Below, piece after piece: positions 35,083-43,439 of a stretch of DNA of 64,000 nucleotides. This DNA is from Prorocentrum cordatum (taxonomy: Eukaryota > Sar > Dinophyceae > Prorocentrales > Prorocentraceae). The notes beneath the pieces are model-generated. The model was given only the letters and a program-made list of their open reading frames with translations. It was not told where the DNA came from and did not search any database. The stretch's first letter is position 1; every line of letters starts with the position of its first letter. Position numbers and translations under genes: made by a program. The DNA is taken from contig CAUYUJ010016703.1 in assembly GCA_963575745.1 (NCBI GenBank), positions 1-64,000 on the forward strand, in the 5' to 3' direction.

Positions 35083-35240
35083 GTCAGTATCGTTTAACCG
35101 ACCCCCATCCCCATCCCCATCCTCATTCCCTTCGAGACCCCCACCAAATTACCACCCCAGTTGGGGATGCACCCCTCGAAACCCGAAGGGAACGGCCCAG
35201 GCCACGCCACTGGGGATGGGGGTCGGATAAACAATGCTCA
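35083..35240. repeat. Fold-back element, GTTTAACCGACCCCCATCCCC ends
   Basis: The left end GTTTAACCGACCCCCATC and the inverted right end (GATGGGGGTCGGATAAAC) match apart from one base. An inner pair CCCTTCGAGACC and its complement adds a second stem. It is about 158 bp, with a related left end at 34720. No clear target duplication. Confidence 0.7.
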
Positions 35241-35267
35241 GAGGAGGGGTACGGGGAGGGGGGAAGG

Positions 35268-35372
35268 CTTCTCAGAAGTACCCCCGCTTCTTGGAAGCTG
35301 CGGGCCTCATCTGTAGATGCAGGGCCAGTCCTCTCTAAGAAGCGGCCTGCTTCTGAGAATGCTTCGCGCCTC
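35268..35372. repeat. Small fold-back repeat
   Basis: CTTCTCAGAAG and GCTTCTTGG pair with CTAAGAAGC and GCTTCTGAGAATG. The loop carries a second stem, GGCCTCATCTG with TAGATGCAGGGCC. Structured but of unknown nature. Confidence 0.55.
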
Positions 35373-35513
35373 CCCTTACCCCCTTGGTGCGCGCCGTCAG
35401 AAGACGTTGCCCTCGTTCCACCTTCTGCGCTCCCCTCCCTCGTGATCTGGCGCTCCCTCCGCTCCCGAGGCGGCCCTTCCCCTCGCGCCCTCTTCGGGGT
35501 ATCCCCCCTGGCC

Positions 35514-36686
35514 TTAGGTCGGGCCCGTCCCTCTACAGGAGGAATGGTAAAGTATGGTCAAAAAATAGTTCGGGGACGATTTTTGAGTTTTTTTTTGACT
35601 ACTGTTGCATATCTAATCGCTTCGCTCATTCCGCCGGCCCATAATGTCGCACCGTGGTCGCCTGTCCGAGTGGTCGTTTGCAGTGTGGAGCTGCGGCGTC
35701 GGAAGCTGTGTAGTGTTGGGGGCGTTCTTGGGGCCCTCTTGGGCCGTCCTGGAGGCCTCTGGGGCCGTCTTGGAGCCGTCTTGGGCCGTCTTGGGGCCCT
35801 CTTGGGGGCCTCTTGTGCCCTCTTGGGGCGATCTTGGAGGCCTCTTGAGCTGTTTAGGGGCGTCGGGGAACCGAAAAGGTTAAAACGCCCAAATCTGGCC
35901 AACACCAAAGGACAAGCACAGGTTTTTGCCTCTTGGGGCCCTCTTGGGAGTTCTCTTGGAGGCCTCTTGGGGCATCTTGGAGGCTTGTTGGGCCATCTTG
36001 GAGACGTCTTGGGCCGTCCGGAGGCCATCTTGGGCGTCGTGGAGCGATCTTCGGGCGTCTCGGACCTCTCTTGGACCGTGTTGGGGGCGTTCTTGGGGCC
36101 CTCTTGGGCCGTCTTGGAGGCCTCTGGGGCCGTCTTGGAGCCGTCTTGGGCCGTCTTGGGGCCCTTTTGAGGGCCTCTTGGGCCCTCTTGGGGCGATCTT
36201 GGAGGCCTCTTGAGCCGTTTAGGGGCGTCGGGGAACCGAAAAGACTGAAACGCCAAAATATGTCCAAAACCTAAGAAAAAACATGGATTTTTGCCTCTTG
36301 GGGCCCTCTTGGGAATGCTCCTGGAGGTCTCTTGGGGCATCTTGGAGGCTTGTTGGGTCATCTTGGAGACGTCTTGGGCCGTCTGGAGGCCATCTTGGGC
36401 GCCGTGGAGCGATCTTCGGGCGTCTCGGACCTCTCTTGGATTGTGTTGGGGGCCTCTTGGGGCCCTCTTGGGGCGATCCTGGAGGATCTGGGGGAGTGTC
36501 CCAGGCTCCGCCCGGGGTACTTTTGATCCAGGGACCCCCAGGGGCCGCCCCGCGCGCGCGAACTAGAAATACTGTATACCAGTTACCGGAGATCTTAGCA
36601 CGCCTCTGGCCCGTTGGGCCGGCGAATTTTGGGACTATTGTTCATTTTTCGTCCAAGATCCGCTTGTAGATGCCCGACCTAACTAA
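35514..36686. mobile_element. TIR element B, carrying a 365-bp higher-order satellite
   Basis: The left end TTAGGTCGGGCCCGTCCC then TCTACAGGAGGAA. The right end is the inverted, internally deleted counterpart (CTTGTAGATGCCCGACCTAA). The octamer CCCTGGCC is perfectly duplicated at 35506-35513 and 36687-36694, if an extra CTAA is counted inside the right end. The interior is almost entirely the minisatellite array at 35713-36520. No transposase. Confidence 0.75.
35713..36520. repeat. 365-bp higher-order repeat of a 10-12 nt minisatellite
   Basis: GTGTTGGGGGC recurs at 35713, 36078 and 36443, exactly 365 bp apart. Each unit has about 20-30 TCTTGGGGCC-type subunits plus a unique ~60-bp A-rich segment ending in GGTTTTTGCC or GGATTTTTGCC. 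The order of variant subunits is conserved between units. Coding is not supported because frames shift within units. Confidence 0.85.
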
Positions 36687-36792
36687 CCCTGGCCCCTGAG
36701 AGCCGACGCGGCGAAGCAGCTCCGGCATCGCGCATCGGGAAGCATCACGACCAGAGCCTGGGACCCCATCTTGCGCCATTCTTCCGGTAGCC

Positions 36793-36867
36793 TTAAGTCG
36801 GGCATGTCCCTCTACAGGAGGAATTGGGGACGATTTTTCCGCCAGTAGGGGGACACGCCCGACCTAA
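36793..36867. mobile_element. TIR element C, 75-bp minimal copy
   Basis: TTAAGTCGGGCATGTCCC at the left and the complementary GGGGGACACGCCCGACC then TAA at the right leave only about 20 bp between the ends. Flanking octamers CGGTAGCC (36785-36792) and GGGTAGCC (36868-36875) match at 7 of 8 positions. Confidence 0.75.
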
Positions 36868-37169
36868 GGGTAGCCCCAGGCCCACCATCCCCCGCCGGGT
36901 AACGGTAACGATCGTACGTTTGTGAGGAGGGGGAAAAGCACGCAGACATAATTCATCGTCGATCCTTGGGAAAGCATATGAGAATATGGGAAGGGGGGAG
37001 GGAAGACGAAACTCCATGAGATATGCGAAAACGTTTGGGGAATCCTGGAATTCGAGTCCACTGATTGCGAAGGCCTTGCTTCCGGTGCCGCCGACCCTGG
37101 ATGGAGACGAAGACGTCGACGACTCTGACGGCGGCGGCGGCAACGACGACGATGCTGACGTGGGCCAGA
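36868..37169. other. Sequence without a recognised gene
   Basis: About 300 bp, mixed composition. Short frames on both strands, no motif. No gene supported. Confidence 0.4.
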
Positions 37170-37375
37170 GTCCTCAGGGATGCTTCTTGGGGTCTCTTCT
37201 CGGAAGTCTCTCGGGGGCCTCTGGGGAGGAACTTTGAAGCCTCTTGGGAGCCTCTTGGAGGCCTCTTGGGAGCCTCTCGGGGACCTCTTCGGGCTTCCTG
37301 GGGACCTCTTGTGGGCCTCTTGGGGCCTCTTGGGAGCCTCTTGGGGCCTCCTGGGAGCCTCCCCTGGGATTAGTG
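37170..37375. repeat. 10-12 nt minisatellite (TCTTGGGG family)
   Basis: About 18 degenerate units of TCTTGGGAGCC type. Confidence 0.8.
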
Positions 37376-38028
37376 TCCACGCCCGCGCGCGCAGGCAGGC
37401 GCCTCTGCCCGCGCTCGCAGGCGCCCCGTCGGTGCTCGCAGGCCCTACGCAGGTGCCCTGCCCCGCCCAAGCGCTGCGGCAGAAGTAAGCAGCTTGTGGA
37501 CACTCCCCCCGCCCCCCCCAAGCTCTAAGTTGGCACGCGCGGGGAAGACTGCGGTCGAAGTGCAGCTCATTGTTTCCACCGCCATTCTTGATCACTGGGG
37601 GGGCATTGACAGATGGATGCGGCATGAGGTATGAGTGTTCGCTGATTTCTTCCGAGGGCCGTAGCGTTCCCTGGGGCTCCAATCTCTGGGCCTCCCAGAT
37701 GGGGTGGGAGCAGGCCCAGAGATCCGACGCTCCCAACGAAAATCGGAGCATGCGGTTTTGACCTGTTTTCGGCCTCCGAGGGCTCTCGCTGGGCCCCGGG
37801 ACCGTCCAAGAACGACTCAGGACGACAAGCCAGTCCTGGGGAAGTGGTCCAGACCTCTGGGGCCCACGCATCGAAAAAATGGGAGCAGCCGGATGTCTGG
37901 GGATACGCGGCCGGAGGATCGCGCCGCATCGCCGATGCTGGTGATGCGGCCCGATGTGGGACTAAATCTCCGCGCCGACGTCGCCGATGCATCGCCGACG
38001 TCGCCCATTCATCGCCGACGTCGCCCCT
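37376..38028. other. Non-coding spacer with a hairpin and CATCGCCGA repeats
   Basis: An imperfect hairpin about 37688-37727 (CTCTGGGCCTCCC with GGGAGCAGGCCCAGAG). CATCGCCGA/CGTCGCCGA repeats lie at about 37925-38025, a motif also seen near 15190 and 39510. No supported gene. Confidence 0.45.
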
Positions 38029-38127
38029 TCGGCGGCGAGCGAGGGGGGGGGGAAATGAGAAGGCTCGGGGACTTCGAGCCTTCTGAGAAGGCCTGCTCCT
38101 CACTTCCCCCCCTCGCTCGCCGCCGAC
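38029..38127. repeat. Nested fold-back, 29-bp arms
   Basis: CGGCGGCGAGCGAGGGGG at 38030 pairs with CCCCCTCGCTCGCCGCCG at 38110. Inside, GAAGGCTC and GAGCCTTC form a second stem around GGGGACTTC. Confidence 0.75.
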
Positions 38128-38696
38128 GTTACCTGGGGCCCCAATCCCCCCCCCTTGGTAACAAACGTTGCGCGGAAACGCGAGAGGCAATCTCCTTCGG
38201 GGCTCAAATGACACGGGTCCACGCAAACGGGGGTCAGCCAGAGCGCCGAATCTAGCGGGATCCTGCAGAGCCAGGGGTGCACTGACCCGAGTTTGGGTGC
38301 AGGATCTTGTAGGGTCTTGCAGGATCTTGTAGGGTCTTGTAGGGTTGCATTGATTTGGGTCAGTGCGTTCCCGATCTTCGAGCCGCACCGATGTGCGAAG
38401 GGCCCGAGGCCCCAGGCCAGGCGAGAGCGCCCAGCTCGGACAGCATTGGGGCGCCGTGATCTCGGGGGCAGCGCGATGAGCTCTGGAGACCTGCGGAAGC
38501 TCCGCTGGGCAGCACAGCGCCCCGCACTCTGACGCGCCCGCGCCTTGCTGGCGAGGTGGGCGGAGACAGAGCTGCGAGGGTGGTCCGCGACCGCCGCGCC
38601 CCGCCCCGCGCTCCGGCAGATCGGTGCGCGGCCCTGGAAGGATGAAGTCCTTACCAGTCCGCCCGCACCTTGTCTGTTTCTCGGCGGGGGAGGGGA
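38128..38696. other. Sequence with a short GGATCTTGTAGGGTCTTG repeat
   Basis: No gene seen. At about 38301-38345 a ~10-20 nt tandem repeat of GGATCTTGTAGGGTCTTG type occurs. Confidence 0.4.
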
Positions 38697-39186
38697 AGAG
38701 GAGGAGGAGGAGGAGGAGGAGGAGGAGGAGGAGGAGGAGGACTAGGAGGACGAGTAGGAGGAGGAGGAGGAGGAGGAGGGAGGGAGGAGGAGGAGGAGGA
38801 GGAGGAGGAGGAGGAGGAGGAGGAGGAGGAGGAGGAGGAGGCGGAGGCGGAGGCGGAGGGGAGGAGGAGGAGGAGGAGGAGGAGGAGGAGGAGGAGGAGG
38901 AGGAGGAGGAGGAGGAGGAGGAGCAGGAGGAGCAGGAGGAGGAGGAGGAGGAGGAGGAGGAGGAGGAGGAGGAGGAGGAGAGGAGGAGGAGGAGGAGGAG
39001 GAGGAGGAGGAGGAGGAGGAGGAGGAGGAGGAGGAGGAGGAGGAGGAGGGAGGAGGAGGAGGAGGAGGAGGAGGAGGAGGAGGAGGAGGAGGAGGAGGCG
39101 GAGGCGGAGGCGGAGGAGGAGGAGGAGGAGGAGGAGGAGGAGGAGGAGGAGGAGAGGAGGAGAAGGAGAGGAGGAGGAGGAGGAGT
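38697..39186. repeat. (GGA)n array
   Basis: About 490 bp of GGA with a few GGC and GCA interruptions. Frames stay open and give Glu- or Gly-homopolymers, not treated as genes. Confidence 0.95.
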
Positions 39187-39208
39187 CAGGGGCAACTTTG
39201 GGTGGGGA

Positions 39209-39401
39209 TACGGTAGGTTCGCGTCGTGTCGACCAGTGGCAACCCTAGCGCGGGCGTTCAAGGTTGAACGCCACCCGTGGCCCAGAATTGATCCATCGAT
39301 GAACGATTCGGTGTTTCTGACAAGGCCGACCGTTCAAGGTCGAACGATCCCCGCGGTGTCAGGAACCAACGCTGGGGTCGACACGACGCGAACCTGCCGT
39401 A
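39209..39401. repeat. Fold-back element, 27-bp inverted ends and inner palindromes
   Basis: The left end GGTAGGTTCGCGTCGTGTCG then ACC is matched by the inverted right end GGTCGACACGACGCGAACC then TGCC. Inside are the palindromes GTTCAAGGTTGAAC and GTTCAAGGTCGAAC. About 190 bp, immediately right of the GGA array. No coding. Confidence 0.8.
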
Positions 39402-39597
39402 GGCTCAGAGGGGGACGCATCGACCTCGCAGTGGCCCCTTCCTCGCCGACAGGGGCGTGATAGCCCTCCCCGCCCAGGAACGTGCGGTTTCGCTGTCGGG
39501 GGCCTATCGCCGATCCATCGGCGACTTACCGCCGATTCTGTGCCGATGTTCCCCCCCCCCGTCCTGAGCGGGTCCCTCCCGAACGTTCCCCCCCAAG

Positions 39598-39638
39598 GAG
39601 GAGGAGGAGGAGGAGAATCTAAAATCTAGATTGGCCTG
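39598..39638. repeat. (GGA)n and AATCTAAAATCTAGATT junction
   Basis: Seven GGA units followed by AATCTAAAATCTAGATTGG then CCTG. A near-identical junction is at 15146-15172, also right of GGA. Confidence 0.7.
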
Positions 39639-40447
39639 GCTTCGGAGCAGGCCCGAAGAGACGGGAAAAGGGTCGAGCGCAACCGGCGAGGGCTCGCCTC
39701 CGAACGACGCCTCCGCTGGCAGCGAACCTGCCGCTGCGGGCAGCACGCGGGAAGCACGGCGTCCTCGCAGCCTCCTGACCCTGGGCCGGGAGGGGACGAG
39801 ACACGGCTCATAGTGCGAACATCGCAGAGCGGATTTCGTTGCGAAAGCAATGGGATGGACCCCGACTGGCCAGGAGAATGTCGTTCCGGTTTTCGAAGCG
39901 AACTTCGTGAGGATTTAATCTTTTAATTTTTCGCTCGCCGTTTCGGGGCTTTGCATTGACAGAAATCCATGCAAAAGTCCGCTGCAGCACGTCTGCGAGG
40001 TCGGTGCAGTGACACGGCGACTGGGATTGGGAGGAGGCCGGGCACGGGGGCGGGGACGGGATCGACGAGGGGGGCACGGACATGGGCGCGGGTGACAGTA
40101 GCATGGAGTGGGGTGGACGATGAAGAGCGAGGACGATGATCAGAGGGAGGATCATGAGGTGGGCAAAGAGGAGGATCAGCTGATGTCTCGGATAGTAGTG
40201 TAATTGCTGAGCACAGCCTCTTTCGTTTAAGCAGGCAGCCTCGCCGTCGGATTATGTTCACGGTGGCAAGGCCGTGCTTGTCGTGGCGCGGCCCCGCTGA
40301 AGAGGGGGGGCCTGCCTTCATGCGCAGGCGCAGTGCCATCTTGCCAAGCTTCCCCTGGCTTTCCCCTCCCTCCGTTCTTGCCCCTCCCTCCTCCTCCCTC
40401 TCTTGTCTCTAGTCCAGAACCTCCCCCCGCCCTCCTCCCTGGCCTAG
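39639..40447. other. Possible 5' untranslated region of the giant retroelement
   Basis: No coding sequence is supported. It includes a less GC-rich patch near 39830-39960 and pyrimidine-rich sequence from 40340 to 40440. It could be the 5' UTR or promoter of the giant element, but I cannot place its 5' end. Confidence 0.35.
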
Positions 40448-41986
40448 ATTATCGTCAGCCCTCGATTCTTCACGCCTCGCGTATCCCACCAGCCCTATCG
40501 CACCTCCTTCAGCGGCGCCGAAGCCCAGGTGGTGGCAGAGGGACTGCTCAGAGAAACCAGGGCCCAATTGGAGCCAGGGAGCTGGATATCAAGGGCCATA
40601 TGGCTCTGCTTGGCGCCGCACTACACCCCCCTCATACGACCTGTACTACAGGTGCGGAGCATGGACATCCGACCGTTCGAGGTCCTTACCAGGTGGTTAC
40701 AGATAGCAGACATACACACCCCCGATGACATCAGAGGCATACTGAATGAAGGGGGAGAGCAGCCCCCAGGTGCTTACGCCCCGTTCGGGAACAGACAGAT
40801 ACGCCTCCTTCTCCGCACCACTGGCCTCAAGGCATGTCTAACCGAGGAGGACGCATCCACAACCACGCGACTCCTCATAGAAAGCCTAGGCGCAGCCATC
40901 GCCAACTCATCCGATCCACCTGGTAACGCCGAAGGAGTCCTCAGAGCCGGTGAGCCAGAACAGAGGCCAGGATGGGACACCGGGGAAGGGGAGCAAACAT
41001 GCGCCATCTGTGCTGGGGAGCTCAGCGGAATCGCGGAAGCCCTAGTTCTCTGCGGGCATCGGTTCCACAAGCAATGCCTCGAGCAATGGAGACTGAGCCA
41101 GCCTGGAGTATTCCGAGAAGGAAGAAACTCCATGCCCATTCGATGCCCGTATTGCAGAGCCAACGACAGAGGTAGCGTTGCAGCACTCCTTCCTGGGTCC
41201 CCACCCCCCAACGAAGCACAGGCAATGCTGCAGCTCAGGGACGGGCTCCTGGCCCCCATAAGGCCACCCATCACATACAGCGAGCTGGCAGCGGCGACTC
41301 TCTCCTTAGCCTCGGAGCTGGACTGCCTAAGAGCTGACTTGGTCACCATACGCAGACCGAACACCTACATAACAGTCCGGGACATGCAAAGAATACACGA
41401 GCACGTAACGGTCCACAGGCGGCTCCCATCACAACCAGAAGAGATGGAGGTGGCCCACGAGACGGATCACGACAATGAGAGCACGCCCCCTGAGCGAACG
41501 CAGGAAGGTGGACCGGGAGACAGCAACGCCCCGGCTCCTCCCTCCAGGCAACAAAGAATGCGCTCAATTCCAGTCATTACGCAGTCCAGGTGGGCCTCCA
41601 TCCTCGCCAGATACCCACCAGGAGAAATCAAAAGGAAAGGTCCGCCAGCCTTCCCGGTCCCCCTGCTCATGGCGGCAGTCAAGGAAGTAGGGGCAGAACT
41701 GGTAATCACCCGAGGGCCACTGCTAGGAGACAGACGCGCGGACTGTACGGGCACCACCATAGCGATGGCCGGCCCTAGCGCCTATGAGCAGATCAAGGAA
41801 CTGGTGTGCAGCAGGACAAGCCCGGAGGAGGGGCAAATCACTACCCCCACCATCCTCATGGCGGATGCCAGCGCGTCCCAGATCCAAGCTGCGCTGGCGG
41901 CAGCAGGCTCGGCAGAGGGCCCATGCAGTATCCTAGCCCTAACAGGACAAGGAGTCCCGACGCCAGGAGGCCCCGACCCAACTTAA
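40448..41986 (+). CDS. RING-H2 finger protein of the giant element
   Basis: The frame is open from 40448 to the TAA at 41984-41986. Coding-like sequence starts by about 40529, the first ATG is at 40661, and the true start is not clear. About 500 residues. A RING-H2 finger lies at 41000-41157: CAIC, a CGHRFHKQC block, a 20-residue insert, then CPYC, giving the C3H2C3 pattern. The N-terminal part contains helical segments (WISRAIWLCLAPHY, PFEVLTRWLQIADI) and the C-terminal part is Pro/Thr-rich. RING-H2 proteins are usually E3 ubiquitin ligases. Here it could target host factors or only bind nucleic acid. The stop is followed by a 19-bp direct repeat (41974 and 42001) that duplicates the end of the coding sequence. 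Confidence 0.7.
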   Translation: MIVSPRFFTPRVSHQPYRTSFSGAEAQVVAEGLLRETRAQLEPGSWISRAIWLCLAPHYTPLIRPVLQVRSMDIRPFEVLTRWLQIADIHTPDDIRGILNEGGEQPPGAYAPFGNRQIRLLLRTTGLKACLTEEDASTTTRLLIESLGAAIANSSDPPGNAEGVLRAGEPEQRPGWDTGEGEQTCAICAGELSGIAEALVLCGHRFHKQCLEQWRLSQPGVFREGRNSMPIRCPYCRANDRGSVAALLPGSPPPNEAQAMLQLRDGLLAPIRPPITYSELAAATLSLASELDCLRADLVTIRRPNTYITVRDMQRIHEHVTVHRRLPSQPEEMEVAHETDHDNESTPPERTQEGGPGDSNAPAPPSRQQRMRSIPVITQSRWASILARYPPGEIKRKGPPAFPVPLLMAAVKEVGAELVITRGPLLGDRRADCTGTTIAMAGPSAYEQIKELVCSRTSPEEGQITTPTILMADASASQIQAALAAAGSAEGPCSILALTGQGVPTPGGPDPT

Positions 41987-42032
41987 TTGATAGCCATAGC
42001 CGACCCAACTTAATTGATACCGAGCCACGAAC

Positions 42033-43308
42033 ATGATCACGCAACTGGTCCCCATCGGGAACCCGGTGATAACAGGAAACATTACCCCCCTAGTGCAATT
42101 TGCGGCGGCACAGTTCGACATAACAGACCACCCCCAAAGAACCGTGATCCCACCATCCGTAGTGGTACACTGGGGAGGCAGAGACGCGGACACCAGCGTC
42201 GCACTGCGTATACTCGCACCGGAGCAGCGAAATGACCCCATAGTTGCCCAGATCACAAGGTGGCAGCAGACGTTAGGAAGGGAACGACCAACCGGCCGGG
42301 GATGTGGAGTGGGCCACCACCAAAGTATCCCTACCCAGGGACGAGACCCTCACAAAGGTAGGGCTAGAACCACTCTGCCACCACGTAGTCCGGTGTCGTC
42401 CCAGCAGAGGGACGCACATGCAGACCCCCGCTGACTCGCACATGCAGACCCCCGCTGACTCCCCCATTGAAACACTCCAGGTCGCGGCGCAGGCTGCTCT
42501 GGCAACCAATAACAATGGAAGTACCTGGAGGTCCAGCGAGGCGTCCGACTCCGTCCACATCCCCATCCCCGCCGCCGCCACGTGCCTTGCCTTAGGAACT
42601 GCTGCAGAAGCAGCGGCAGCCTTCGGGTGCCGAGTAGGCCTCAATGGAGGAGGAGTCCTTCTGATAAAACCCCCCGAGAGGATCGCCGCCCCCATGCTGC
42701 GATACCTCAAGGAGGAGCCCCCCGAAGTGTTCGGGTCCGCGCGCAACTCCCGTGCCGCTGCCCGCTGCCCCCGAAGGATCCTTCTGAAAGGAAACGGGGA
42801 TGGGGGCCCCTCATTCGTCAGGCTTACCGACCGGGAAGAGGGCTTCCACCTACGGTGGAACATAGCAGACCTAGGGCAGCCCAGTCGACACGAGATCACC
42901 GAAGCTGTAGAGGCCACAGTAGGCACTGGAGCGGTGGAGCAGGTTAACTCGGTGTACGCCTGGTTTCCGGACACAGGCGAATACACGCACATGGCGCAGG
43001 TATGGGTCCGACTCAGGGTTGCTGCCAACATGTCAGCAGCCTTTTGCGGGACCAGCTGCATCGCAGTGGGAACACAAGTAGTCAGAATCTTCCCGGCCAC
43101 TCCCTCAAGAGAGCAAACCAGGGGAGACACGGGGATCCCCAGGGCCCAGACAGAGCACATCGAGGCCATCATGGAGGAAGCTGTCCGACAGGCCCCCAGA
43201 CGAGCGGTGCAGCCCCAGATGCTGGAGATCACATCTTGCGACCGGCAAGGGAGACAGGTCAGCCCCCCCCCGCCCAGGGCCCATGCGCCCAGACCCCTGG
43301 GTCCATAG
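42033..43308 (+). pseudogene. Unrecognised protein of the giant element, one frameshift
   Basis: Starts at an ATG (42033) 47 bp after the RING gene and reads ITQLVPIGNPVITGNITP to about 42295, then moves to another frame (VEWATTKVSLPRDETLTKVG) and continues to the TAG at 43306-43308. About 420 residues in total. A 24-bp tandem repeat at 42414-42461 encodes HMQTPADS twice. The central part has regular strands and helices (FHLRWNIADLG, EQVNSVYAWFPDTGEY, MAQVWVRLRVAANMSAAF) with two Cys (CGTSC) and looks globular. I know no matching family. Position before the long disordered region suggests a structural, ORF1-like role. Confidence 0.55.
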
Positions 43309-43439
43309 CCACGCCACGCTGCGAATGTTCTCGGCCTCGATCGGCTCTTCCGGGGCCAGGCTGCGCGCGAGGGTCTGGCCGCTGACCGAGGGATCTGAGA
43401 ACGGGGAAGGATCAAGCACGATGAGAGACCCCCCCCGCC

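Noticed and set aside
35442-36669. Frames with repeated W-G-P-L-G-A-S-like residues over the minisatellites
   Set aside because: The repeat unit is 10-12 nt, not a multiple of three, and the frame is lost between units. The repetition is at the DNA level.
38624-39460. Glu/Arg-rich open frames over the (GGA)n array
   Set aside because: Simple-repeat translation. The complementary strand is equally open as Ser/Leu/Pro homopolymers.
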